From an uncultured Acetatifactor sp. (GTDB lineage Bacteria; Bacillota; Clostridia; Lachnospirales; Lachnospiraceae): a stretch of DNA of 14,770 nucleotides. The stretch covers positions 1-14,770 of the forward strand of contig CAKRRU010000066.1 of NCBI GenBank assembly GCA_934394515.1, written 5' to 3'. The position numbers were made by a program, and so were the translations under genes. Below are positions 1 through 6,525 of the stretch, piece after piece (the stretch's first letter is position 1; each line of letters begins with the position of its first letter). The notes below the pieces were generated by a model. It ran no database searches. It saw only the letters and a program-made list of their open reading frames with translations, and was not told the DNA's origin.

Positions 1-931
1 ACACCAGCAGTCCTACTCCCGCGCCCACCAGCAATCCGGACATCATGGCTCCAAGGCTGATCACACCACTGATATATAATTGCGTTATAGTCACGGAGGC
101 TGCGCAGTTCGGGATCAGTCCTACAATGCCTGCCAGTACCGGCCCAATCACCGGTCTGTTCAGAATCAGGTTCGCTAATGCGTCCTCTCCTACGAAATGC
201 AAGATCAGATTCAGCACAAATCCAATTACCATGATGAAAAAGGTAATCTGTAAGGTATGTTTCACAGCGGACAGAAAAATGCCGTCCTCTTCGCAGTGAC
301 AGTGGTCATGCTCACAAAGTTCGTGGATGTGATCGTGTTCTGCGTAATCGTCCTCGTCATGATGACCATTATCGTCATACGCATGGCCTCCTGATTCTGT
401 TGCAGATACCCTCGCGAAAGAAGCTTTCACAGAATCGGCATGCACTGAATTACCTTCCCGGGAACGTGTTCCTATCGCATTGTGACCATGCGCGGAAGCT
501 GCATGCGCATGTGCATGATCATGGTGATGCACTTTCTGCTCCCGGATCACCAGGTCAATCACAAATCCTGCAATTGCACCGATGACAGCCTTTGCTCCCA
601 GAATCCTCAGGATAAATGCAACCGAAACTTCATCCGATGAAATCAATAATGGCAGCATCTCATCTGACGTAGACAGGTAAATAGCGATCAGCGTTCCCAA
701 TGTGATCACCCGTCCGGCATACAGATTAGAGGCTGCGGCGGAGAAACCGCACTGAGGCATGATTCCTGCCACGCCGCCGATCAGTGGTCCCATCTTGCCT
801 GCCTTACGTACCATCTTTACCGTACTTTCTCCAGCCTTGTGCTCCAGATATTCCATAGCAAGGTAGGTCAGGAACAAAAACGGCACCAGCTTTACGCTAT
901 CGATCAAAGTATCCAAAATGACATCTAACAT
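1..931 (-). CDS. His-rich metal/metalloid permease (ArsP_2-like putative arsenic or manganese exporter), C-terminus off window
   Basis: The frame is open from an ATG at 931 to the left edge (310 codons), so the C-terminus is missing. The RBS is AAGGAAAGG. Two halves look like an internal repeat. The first, near residues 50-90, contains MPQCGFSAAASNLYAG and then LGTLIAIYLSTSDEM. The second, near residues 250-290, contains IPNCAASVTITQLY and then a Gly-rich helix. Each half starts with a Pro-X-Cys/Asn-Cys turn before a membrane helix. This matches the family variously annotated as putative arsenic efflux or putative manganese transporter. Between the halves, residues about 131-213 form a hydrophilic loop with 18 His, 3 Cys and many Asp/Glu, ending EHDHCHCEED, as in metal-binding loops of cation exporters. 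It probably acts at the inner membrane as an exporter. The substrate is not settled by sequence, but a divalent metal fits the loop better than arsenite. The family call is fairly sure and the substrate is inference. Confidence 0.75.
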   Translation of the reverse strand, partial: MLDVILDTLIDSVKLVPFLFLTYLAMEYLEHKAGESTVKMVRKAGKMGPLIGGVAGIMPQCGFSAAASNLYAGRVITLGTLIAIYLSTSDEMLPLLISSDEVSVAFILRILGAKAVIGAIAGFVIDLVIREQKVHHHDHAHAHAASAHGHNAIGTRSREGNSVHADSVKASFARVSATESGGHAYDDNGHHDEDDYAEHDHIHELCEHDHCHCEEDGIFLSAVKHTLQITFFIMVIGFVLNLILHFVGEDALANLILNRPVIGPVLAGIVGLIPNCAASVTITQLYISGVISLGAMMSGLLVGAGVGLLV

Positions 932-957
932 GATTTTTACCTTTCCTTATTATCCTA

Positions 958-1082
958 TTCATTAAATGATATCAAACAGCAACAGTCCAGAATCAATCCA
1001 TTCACAAAACCGCTCTTGCATAACTTGTTATGTCCTTATTCATTATGCATCTGTTTCATCCTGAATCGTTCATTAAATGAAC
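958..1082. repeat. Repeated TTCATTAAATGA palindromes in the permease leader
   Basis: An identical 12-mer, TTCATTAAATGA, occurs at 958-969 and 1069-1080. The second copy sits in a perfect 7-1-7 palindrome, GTTCATT-A-AATGAAC (1068-1082). A partial copy, ATTCATTA, lies near 1038-1045. Between them, CATAAC/GTTATG (1019-1032) and GCATAA/TTATGC (1018-1023 with 1043-1048) could form mutually exclusive hairpins in the minus-strand leader RNA. These could be operators or RNA structure. The leader matches no riboswitch I can recognise; in particular the yybP-ykoY manganese motif is not evident. Apart from these elements, the promoter and the terminator near 1240, nothing else is visible in the gene-free stretch 932-1287. 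Confidence 0.45.
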
Positions 1083-1099
1083 ATATAATCACATATTTA

Positions 1100-1134
1100 T
1101 TCTAAATGCAAATGCAACTCATTCGCATTTAGAA
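1100..1134. promoter_or_regulatory. Metalloregulator-like operator palindrome over the permease transcription start
   Basis: A perfect 10-bp inverted repeat, TTCTAAATGC (1100-1109) and GCATTTAGAA (1125-1134), is separated by 15 bp. A nested imperfect palindrome (AAATGC at 1110-1115 paired with GCATTT at 1125-1130, 16 of 20 positions symmetric) resembles a degenerate Fur-family 7-1-7 box. It lies just downstream of the -10, where a bound repressor would block initiation. The Fur-family assignment (Fur, Zur or similar) is inferred from shape and from the metal-transporter context, not from an exact consensus match. Confidence 0.5.
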
Positions 1135-1161
1135 CTATATCATATTTTTCCGACTTGTCAA
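1134..1161 (-). promoter_or_regulatory. Sigma-A promoter of the His-rich permease gene
   Basis: On the minus strand the -35 is TTGACA (1156-1161, perfect consensus) and the -10 is TATAGT (1134-1139), with a 16-bp spacer. The predicted start is near 1127, which leaves a leader of about 195 nt before the ATG at 931. The palindrome at 1100-1134 covers the predicted start site. Confidence 0.7.
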
Positions 1162-1231
1162 TCTTTTATTTGTAAAATTAATATTCTGATGCGCACAATA
1201 ATTGCCATGCTTCAAAAAATTTATGTGTATA

Positions 1232-1262
1232 CAAAAAACAGAGCCTTCGCAAAAAGCTCTGT
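1232..1262 (-). terminator. Intrinsic terminator of the MATE-acetyltransferase operon
   Basis: On the minus strand a 7-bp stem ACAGAGC/GCTCTGT (arms 1256-1262 and 1238-1244) is followed directly by a run of U (plus-strand A at 1233-1238). It begins 26 nt after the acetyltransferase stop codon. Confidence 0.85.
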
Positions 1263-1287
1263 TCTTCATCCATTCCTTTTGATGATA

Positions 1288-1905
1288 TTAAAATAACTCT
1301 TTTTTATATTGAATAGAATCCTCCTCCGTGATCTCCCGGATCACGCGGCAGGGATTGCCGACTGCCAGAGAATTAGCGGGAATATCTTTCGTCACGACAC
1401 TCCCTGCGCCGATCACGCAGCCCTCGCCGATCGTTACACCACCGGTGATGACGACATTACTTGCGATCCAGCAGTTAGAGCCAATCGTGATCGGTTTGCC
1501 GTATTCGTCATCATACAGTGTTCCGTCCGCCTTCTCTTTCATGTTGCGTTCCTGCCAGCGGAAGGGGTGCATGGGTGTTGCCAGCGTACAGTTGGGACCA
1601 AAATACACATTATCGCCGATCGTCACCGGGCAGGTATCCAGCACTGTAAAATTAAAATTGGCATAGCATTTCTCACCGAAAGTAGTAAATACACCATAGT
1701 CAAAATACACCGGTCCCTGCAGATAGGTCCCTTTCCCCTGATTCGGCACCAGTTCCCTGATGATGCTTCTGCGCAGTTCTTCCTCATCTTCAAATACATT
1801 ATTATAATGCTGTGACAGCTTATGTGCTTTCAGACGAAGCTTTGCCAAAGTCTCGTCGCTGCAATCATAGATTTTTCCTGCTAACATTTTTTCCTGTTCT
1901 GTCAT
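1288..1905 (-). CDS. Sugar O-acetyltransferase, maltose/galactoside acetyltransferase family
   Basis: This 205-residue cytoplasmic enzyme transfers acetyl from acetyl-CoA to a sugar hydroxyl. Residues about 4-57 form the Mac/NodL N-terminal helical domain (TEQEKMLAGKIYDCSDETL). Residues about 90-190 form the left-handed beta-helix of hexapeptide repeats (VTIGDNVYFGPN, ITIGSNCWIASN, VTIGEGCVIGAG). The active-site His of the family matches His113 in ATPMHPF. The length is close to the family norm. The frame is open 30 codons further upstream, but the ATG at 1905 was chosen because homologues begin with this MTEQEKM sequence, and because an upstream start would run into the MATE gene. Its GGAG Shine-Dalgarno overlaps the MATE stop codon (TAGGAG), so the two genes are translationally close and form one operon. 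The exact sugar substrate cannot be read from sequence. Confidence 0.9.
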   Translation of the reverse strand: MTEQEKMLAGKIYDCSDETLAKLRLKAHKLSQHYNNVFEDEEELRRSIIRELVPNQGKGTYLQGPVYFDYGVFTTFGEKCYANFNFTVLDTCPVTIGDNVYFGPNCTLATPMHPFRWQERNMKEKADGTLYDDEYGKPITIGSNCWIASNVVITGGVTIGEGCVIGAGSVVTKDIPANSLAVGNPCRVIREITEEDSIQYKKELF

Positions 1906-1919
1906 CCTTCCGATTTCTC

Positions 1920-3311
1920 CTATCCTCTGACCAGTCCCTTTTTCTTCCATGCACCGCTTCTCCAGCGAAGGATCATCCCGATTGCACGGCAGCATTCATC
2001 CGATGCCAGTCCGATATAAGCTCCGACCACTGCCATGTGCAGTCGCATACCGAACAGATAGGTTCCGCCGGCTGCGCACAAGAACATGAACACCGCTCCC
2101 ATGATTACCGGGAAGACCGCATCTCCGCTGGTCTTCAGCGCATTTCCGTATACCAGATTTGTTACTCGCCCTATCTCAAGAGCAATATCGATAAACATAA
2201 GCTTCTGTACCAATGCTATCATTGTCGCATCTTTGGTAAAAACAGGCAATAATAGCGGTGCGCACATTGCAAATAAAATTTCCGTTCCTGCCGCCAGTGC
2301 CGTTCCGATCACTGCTGCCTTTCTCGTCTGACGATCACAGGTCTCGTATTCCCCGGCGCCCATGTACCATCCGGTCATAATGGCATTCGCCTGTGCCAGT
2401 GCATTTCCAACGCAGAAAGACAAATTCGTGATCTGCACCGTATAGGAACGCGCCGCCACATTGATTCCATCTGCATCCATCTGGTTCAGGAACCGGATCA
2501 CCAGCGTCATCGCCATATTGTAAATGATCGACTCCAATGCGGATGGGAATCCGATACGGATAATCTGGCACAGAATATCCCGGCTGTTCCCTCTCTCCGG
2601 ATACTTTCGAGCCGGAACCAGGTGTTGTGCAAGCACTACTAACAACATAAGATTCACTACTTTAGAAATCACTGTCGCCGCTGCTACCCCTTGTACTCCC
2701 AGCTGAAATTGAAATAAGAACACCGCATTCAGTATAAAATTCAAAATATTGCCTGTCATTGTTGCGAATAACGGCTGCTTCGTATAACCGAATGCCCGTA
2801 AATAACCAGCCATTATGGGAATCAGTGCGTTTAAGATACTTCCTGCGCCTACGATTCTAAGATACTGCTCTGCCGGCTGTCTCAGTGCTGAAGCAATACC
2901 GACCACATGCAGAACCATCCCGGAACAGGCAAACAAAAATATCGACATTGCAATCCCCAGCACACCATTGAACAATAAACCGAGATTTCTTGCCTGGCAG
3001 GCGATTCCCGGACGTCCTGCTCCGATATTCTGTGTCATTACCGCAAGCATCCCCATGGATACTACCGAAAACATAATGATAAACACACCAATGTAAGTAT
3101 TGGCTGTGCCGACCGCACCCACAGCCTGATCTCCCACGGAAGATAACATCAACGTATCCACCATTCCGGATAACATGTAAAAACAAGTCTCCAGGCACAA
3201 CGGAACAAATAATTGAAATAATGTCTTCTTCTGTCCTTCCATAAACATATCAGCATCCTTTCCGAAAACGTAACCATAAAATGATCTCAAAGCTGCTGCC
3301 AGCTTGCTCAC
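1920..3311 (-). CDS. MATE family multidrug/cation antiporter
   Basis: This is a 12-helix inner-membrane antiporter of the DinF/NorM-like MATE superfamily, expected to export organic compounds with Na+ or H+ influx. The protein is 463 residues from a GTG start. Typical features are the amphipathic N-terminus FYGYVFGKDADMF, then a first helix LFQLFVPLCLETCFYMLSGMVDTLMLSSVGDQAVGAV (shown here only to locate it: residues about 32-68), and a second MATE half beginning near residue 245 (IIRIGFPSALESIIYNM). The start is uncertain. GTG at 3311 has no clear RBS, whereas ATG at 3248 (residue 22) has GGAAAGGA with 7-nt spacing. I kept the longer form because MATE relatives of this type usually carry the YVFGKDxDM segment. 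The acetyltransferase gene follows after 14 nt and the AraC gene diverges from it. The drug substrate is unknown. Confidence 0.9.
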   Translation of the reverse strand: MSKLAAALRSFYGYVFGKDADMFMEGQKKTLFQLFVPLCLETCFYMLSGMVDTLMLSSVGDQAVGAVGTANTYIGVFIIMFSVVSMGMLAVMTQNIGAGRPGIACQARNLGLLFNGVLGIAMSIFLFACSGMVLHVVGIASALRQPAEQYLRIVGAGSILNALIPIMAGYLRAFGYTKQPLFATMTGNILNFILNAVFLFQFQLGVQGVAAATVISKVVNLMLLVVLAQHLVPARKYPERGNSRDILCQIIRIGFPSALESIIYNMAMTLVIRFLNQMDADGINVAARSYTVQITNLSFCVGNALAQANAIMTGWYMGAGEYETCDRQTRKAAVIGTALAAGTEILFAMCAPLLLPVFTKDATMIALVQKLMFIDIALEIGRVTNLVYGNALKTSGDAVFPVIMGAVFMFLCAAGGTYLFGMRLHMAVVGAYIGLASDECCRAIGMILRWRSGAWKKKGLVRG

Positions 3312-3357
3312 TTCATTTTTTACAGATTACCACTTGTTTAGAGAGAAATCTTGCATT

Positions 3358-3363
3358 ATTGTA
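3358..3363 (-). promoter_or_regulatory. Candidate -10 element of the MATE operon
   Basis: On the minus strand TACAAT lies 47 nt upstream of the GTG start, with no good -35 at 16-18 bp. A weak -35 fits an operon that needs activation by the divergent AraC protein. An inverted pair TTGACT/AGTCAA (3372-3377 and 3403-3408) lies just upstream and may be a regulator site. This is inference from position. Confidence 0.35.
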
Positions 3364-3371
3364 ACACGAAA

Positions 3372-3400
3372 TTGACTTATTTCCACCTGTGTAGTATCCT
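3372..3400 (+). promoter_or_regulatory. Promoter of the AraC-family gene
   Basis: The -35 is TTGACT (3372-3377) and the -10 is TATCCT (3395-3400), with a 17-bp spacer. Transcription would start near 3407, about 75 nt before the ATG at 3483. The -35 is one arm of the inverted pair TTGACT/AGTCAA. Confidence 0.5.
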
Positions 3401-3482
3401 GTAGTCAAATTGCAATACGAGACACACTATCGTATCTTTGATTCGTTTTACATACTATTTTCTGAAAGGATGAAAGCTTGTC

Positions 3483-4343
3483 ATGTATTTAGAATTGCGT
3501 GAAGAACGTACCCACGGAACAAGAGATTTTCCTTTTACCTGTTATCACCTGAGCTATATGCCGGAATTATTCCAGGTTCCGGTTCACTGGCATCCGGAAA
3601 TAGAAATTATCTATGTCTTGAAAGGACCCTTAAAGGTAGTCATCGAGGGGGAAGAATACGAGGCAGCTCCCGGATCTGTCTATTTCGTGAATCCGGGAGA
3701 GCTTCACTTTATGGGGGCTTCTGTCGCCGGAGTCGATTATTATACACTGCTGTTTCCTCCGGAATTTATCTCTTTTCAATCGGACGATGCTCTGGAAACC
3801 GACTTTTTTCTTCCTTTAAGGAATCACGACCTCCTGCTGCGGCATGATTTATCTCACGAAAAAAGCTGTCCCGATATGATTCTTCTCCTAAATGAGATTC
3901 TACATACGGAACAGCTTTCTCCCTGTATAGAACAACAATTACAGCTGCGTGTTTTATTGCTTTCATTACTTCAAAAAATTGCTGTCTACGGAACAGTACG
4001 GCCTGAAACTACCAAAAGAAACGATTCCATGCAGCGGGAACTTCTGACATTTCTTCAACAAAATTATGCGGAACCTCTTCGGCTGGAGGATTTGTCCAAG
4101 CAATTTCACCTGTCCGAAAAATACCTGTCCCGCTATTTTAAGCAACATTTTCACCTGACAGTAACGCAGTATCTGGTACATCTGCGCCTGACCCACGCCT
4201 GCCATTTATTGGAGACTACAGACCTGCCGGTGACAGAAGTTGCCTTACAATCCGGTTTCTCCAATGTGAGTCACTTTATCCGCAGTTTTCATCGAACTTA
4301 CCAGATGTCACCACTGCAATACCGCAAGGAAAAACCCTACTGA
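3483..4343 (+). CDS. AraC-family transcriptional regulator with cupin sensor domain
   Basis: This 286-residue DNA-binding regulator has two domains. The N-terminal cupin (about residues 20-100) contains HWHPEIEIIYVLKG (His35 and His37) and the GSVYFVNPGELHF strand, typical of AraC_binding domains that sense a small ligand, often a sugar. The C-terminal AraC double helix-turn-helix (about 185-283) contains LRLEDLSKQFHLSEKYLSRYFK and a second HTH with VALQSGFSNVSHFIRSFHRTYQMSPLQYR; key residues are the SEKYLSRYFK recognition helix and the SPLQYR end. The start is supported by AAAGGATG about 12 nt upstream, and no alternative in-frame start is seen. It is divergent from the MATE-acetyltransferase operon and is the obvious candidate regulator. 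The inducer is unknown. Confidence 0.92.
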   Translation: MYLELREERTHGTRDFPFTCYHLSYMPELFQVPVHWHPEIEIIYVLKGPLKVVIEGEEYEAAPGSVYFVNPGELHFMGASVAGVDYYTLLFPPEFISFQSDDALETDFFLPLRNHDLLLRHDLSHEKSCPDMILLLNEILHTEQLSPCIEQQLQLRVLLLSLLQKIAVYGTVRPETTKRNDSMQRELLTFLQQNYAEPLRLEDLSKQFHLSEKYLSRYFKQHFHLTVTQYLVHLRLTHACHLLETTDLPVTEVALQSGFSNVSHFIRSFHRTYQMSPLQYRKEKPY

Positions 4344-4588
4344 TACAGCGCTCTTCGCGAAAGCTCCAGGCATCCCATGATCCCCTGGTCATCGCGAAGA
4401 GATGCCGGAACAACATAATGCTCCATGTCCGCCAGTTCCTCTGTTGCTACATATCCGTTGATATATTCCGCAAGCTTCCGGCGGATCAACGGGAACAGCT
4501 GCTCCGGATGCAGCATGCCGTGAAGCAATTCGCCGTTGATGTAAATGCCTCCGCCGGCTTCCAATGCCCCCAGACGCAATTTTGCCAT
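4337..4588 (-). pseudogene. ROK fructokinase relic with two large in-frame deletions
   Basis: The ORF has 83 codons, whereas ROK fructokinases usually have about 290. Three pieces match different parts of the family. Residues 1-13 (KLRLGALEAGG) match the N-terminal phosphate-binding start. Residues 14-29 (GIYINGELLHGMLHPE) match the mid-protein strand and loop before the HPE-X-GH segment. Residues 30-83 (QLFPLIRRKL, INGYV, VVPASLRDDQGIMGCLEL) match the C-terminus. The catalytic Asp region, the Zn-binding Cys cluster and most of both lobes are gone, so kinase activity is not expected. No stop or frameshift interrupts it. The RBS (GGGAGA) and a good promoter remain, so a small protein could be made. 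The last 7 bp overlap the convergent AraC gene. The family recognition is mine from memory of the family and has not been checked by alignment. Confidence 0.75.
4351..4401. repeat. Long nested inverted repeat at the 3' end of the fructokinase relic
   Basis: A perfect 10-bp inverted repeat, CTCTTCGCGA (4351-4360) and TCGCGAAGAG (4392-4401), encloses a second pair, CCAGG (4366-4370) and CCTGG (4384-4388). The resulting RNA hairpin would be strong on either strand. It sits inside the relic's final codons, 7 nt beyond the AraC stop, between convergent genes. No U-tract follows directly on either strand, so it is not a canonical intrinsic terminator. It may fold the 3' end of either transcript. 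Confidence 0.6.
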
Positions 4589-4619
4589 ACTGTAATTCTC
4601 CCGATATTATTATGTCGTC

Positions 4620-4648
4620 AGTATAGCAAATTATCTGTCATCTGTTAA
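4620..4648 (-). promoter_or_regulatory. Promoter of the fructokinase relic
   Basis: On the minus strand the -35 is TTAACA (4643-4648) and the -10 is TATACT (4620-4625), with an optimal 17-bp spacer. The predicted start is near 4613, about 25 nt before the relic ATG. The -35 overlaps the stop codon of the upstream SEDS-like gene, and no terminator separates the two, so read-through is also possible. Confidence 0.6.
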
Positions 4649-6063
4649 TTACTTTCTGTCCTTTCAAAGGTTTTCCCTTCCATTTCTTCCATCATGACAT
4701 TGCTGTTGCGGAACACGCACAGGATGATTCCCACCATCACGGAATTCACCAGACAGTTCCCCAAACCGTAAGCCAGAAACGGGATGGATACGGTGTAGTA
4801 AATGCCGAATCCGAAGTTCACCAACACATCCACTGCAATACGCAGGAGAATACTCATGCTGCATACGCTTCCCAGGAGAAGTGCGGCGCGGTTGCTCTGG
4901 CGCAGGGAAATGTGCAGGGCATAACAGGCAAATACCACAAGCGCCAACACCACGATCATTCCGACTGCGATTCCCAGATAGCGGAAAATGCTGTGGATCA
5001 TATAAACGGTAAGGCTGTCCTGCGCCAGCACCTCCGGCAAGGCTGACCCGTTTCCTCCAAATATGGAAAAAGCATGGAGGTCCGTGAGAAGCATACTGCG
5101 GATATAATCCGTTCCCGTGGTTGCTTTTCCCGTAAGTGCTGCGAAAAAGCTTTGCATGCGCGCTGTGAGGTAGTCGTCTCTATAGCTGCCCACACCAACA
5201 ACGGTCTTCAACCACAGACTTACGACAAACAGTATCCCTGCCAAAACCGGCAGTGACGCCAGCCCATACAATACCTTTTTACTACCCTTCAGGATTCCTC
5301 GTCCGACTGCCAGATACAATATCGCCGTGGTCAGGATCATACTCTCCAACATTCCGGGCGCACAATTCGTATAAATCCCCAACAGACAAATCACTGCAAA
5401 CGTCATGCCGTGCAGCAGTAAAATCAGTTTCCAGCCCCATGTGCGCAGGCGGTACAGCAGGCAGGTATACAACACCGGATACAGAATCCACAGAAAATAC
5501 AAATTCTGATACGCTGCCTGATAACCGGCATGGTCAAGCAGGTTCCGGGAAGTCGGGAGGATCGTCCCCCCGCGAAGCATTCCTACTAAGAATCCTGCCG
5601 CTACGAAACACCCCAGCAGCACGTAGACCCATTTTACCAGTTTCATATAGTTTCCATATAATAGGAACAAGATCACGCTGATTCCTATGGCATTATAAAG
5701 TAATGTGTTCCTAAGATAATTCGCAGTCCACTCTTCCCCTGTCACTTCCGGGAACAGAAGACTCTGCATAAAGATTCCAAATATCGTCAGCGCTGCGGTG
5801 ATTCCGAACAAAAGAATCGGGAACTGCGGCCTGTGGATACGGTTTAGTTCCTGTCCTGTCTGCACCGGATCTCCCATCTGGCGCACCGCTTCCGCGGCGG
5901 CTGCCTGCGGTGCCATGCCCTCTCTCAGATAATCCGCTGTCTGCTCTTCAATATGATTGCCGATTTCTTTACGGATTGCCGCTCTTGCATGGGAATTCTC
6001 GATCTGCTCCCCGAGAGCATCCAAATATTCTTGTACTCCTTGATTTTTCTCTTTTCTGTTCAT
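4645..6063 (-). CDS. SEDS-like (FtsW/RodA/SpoVE) membrane protein with N-terminal HAAS/permease-prefix domain
   Basis: The protein has 472 residues. Residues about 1-75 form a soluble helical domain (EYLDALGEQIENSHARAAIR, then EEAVRQMGDP-type end) of the HAAS or permease-prefix type that commonly accompanies PadR regulators. About ten membrane helices follow. The last part resembles the SEDS glycosyltransferase fold: a YRDDYLTARMQSFF segment (near residues 294-307), an extracellular loop with LPEVLAQDSL, and the C-terminal FGFGIYYTVSIPFLAYGLGN segment, which parallels the LPLPFISYGGS motif of FtsW/RodA. Asp349 in the loop is a candidate for the SEDS catalytic Asp, but alignment is ambiguous. 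The frame has a GTG 5 codons earlier; ATG at 6063 was chosen for its GAGG/AGGG RBS. It follows PadR after 33 nt in the same operon. It may act on lipid-linked glycans, but it is divergent and its activity is unproven. Confidence 0.8.
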   Translation of the reverse strand: MNRKEKNQGVQEYLDALGEQIENSHARAAIRKEIGNHIEEQTADYLREGMAPQAAAAEAVRQMGDPVQTGQELNRIHRPQFPILLFGITAALTIFGIFMQSLLFPEVTGEEWTANYLRNTLLYNAIGISVILFLLYGNYMKLVKWVYVLLGCFVAAGFLVGMLRGGTILPTSRNLLDHAGYQAAYQNLYFLWILYPVLYTCLLYRLRTWGWKLILLLHGMTFAVICLLGIYTNCAPGMLESMILTTAILYLAVGRGILKGSKKVLYGLASLPVLAGILFVVSLWLKTVVGVGSYRDDYLTARMQSFFAALTGKATTGTDYIRSMLLTDLHAFSIFGGNGSALPEVLAQDSLTVYMIHSIFRYLGIAVGMIVVLALVVFACYALHISLRQSNRAALLLGSVCSMSILLRIAVDVLVNFGFGIYYTVSIPFLAYGLGNCLVNSVMVGIILCVFRNSNVMMEEMEGKTFERTESN

Positions 6064-6096
6064 ATCCCTATACCTCACAATATTCCACAGTTTTCA

Positions 6097-6429
6097 TCAT
6101 ATCCCCTGGAAACTCAGCACACCGGACACAGCCGTCTGATACTCCTGCCACTCTTTCTTTTTCTCTTCCGCATGCTTTTTCCCCGTGGTGGTCAGGCGGT
6201 AATATTTTCTCGTTTTCCCGGAAGAATTGTCCTCGTATGATACCACATCTCCCTTGCTCTCCAGGGAATGCAGCAGGGGATACAGCGTTCCCGCCTTGAG
6301 TTCAAAGACATTGTTGGACTTCGCCCGCAGCGCCTCGATCATCTCATACCCATACATATCCCCCGTCTCCAACAGACGTAAGATCATCATTGCCATACTT
6401 CCCTGTACCAGATTCTTGTCAATTGCCAT
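6097..6429 (-). CDS. PadR-family transcriptional repressor
   Basis: This 110-residue winged-helix protein is typical of the short PadR group (subfamily without a large C-terminal coiled coil). Diagnostic parts are the N-terminal MILRLLETGDMYGYEMIEAL helix, the KAGTLYPLLHSLESKG recognition helix and turn (about residues 45-61), and the wing sequence KTRKYYRLTTTGKK (about 71-84). It starts at an ATG with a strong AAGGAGGAG RBS. It is the first gene of an operon with the HAAS-SEDS protein, the usual arrangement in which PadR represses its own operon until a signal releases it. Two operator-like palindromes lie on its promoter. The inducer is unknown. Confidence 0.93.
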   Translation of the reverse strand: MAIDKNLVQGSMAMMILRLLETGDMYGYEMIEALRAKSNNVFELKAGTLYPLLHSLESKGDVVSYEDNSSGKTRKYYRLTTTGKKHAEEKKKEWQEYQTAVSGVLSFQGI

Positions 6430-6476
6430 AAGTTTGCTCCTCCTTCTTATTGTAACGATTCCGGAAACCGATCTGT

Positions 6477-6496
6477 TATATAGGCTATCTATATAT
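6477..6496. promoter_or_regulatory. PadR operator candidate, copy 1 (start-site proximal)
   Basis: On the minus strand the site reads ATATATAGATAGCCTATATA, with perfect 7-bp arms TATATAG/CTATATA around a 5-bp centre. It lies immediately downstream of the -10 and covers the predicted transcription start. It matches copy 2 at 17 of 20 positions. Confidence 0.65.
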
Positions 6497-6525
6497 CTTA
6501 TACCACGTTTTATATCGCCTGTCTA
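6497..6525 (-). promoter_or_regulatory. Promoter of the padR-SEDS operon
   Basis: On the minus strand the -35 is TAGACA (6520-6525) and the -10 is TATAAG (6497-6502), with a 17-bp spacer. It is bracketed by the two operator-like repeats: copy 2 covers the -35 and copy 1 begins at the -10. This fits autorepression. Confidence 0.65.

Noticed and set aside
45..585. Two plus-strand open frames opposite the His-rich permease
   Set aside because: The minus-strand frame is open for over 900 bases with clear membrane helices and family motifs; the plus-strand frames are its shadow.
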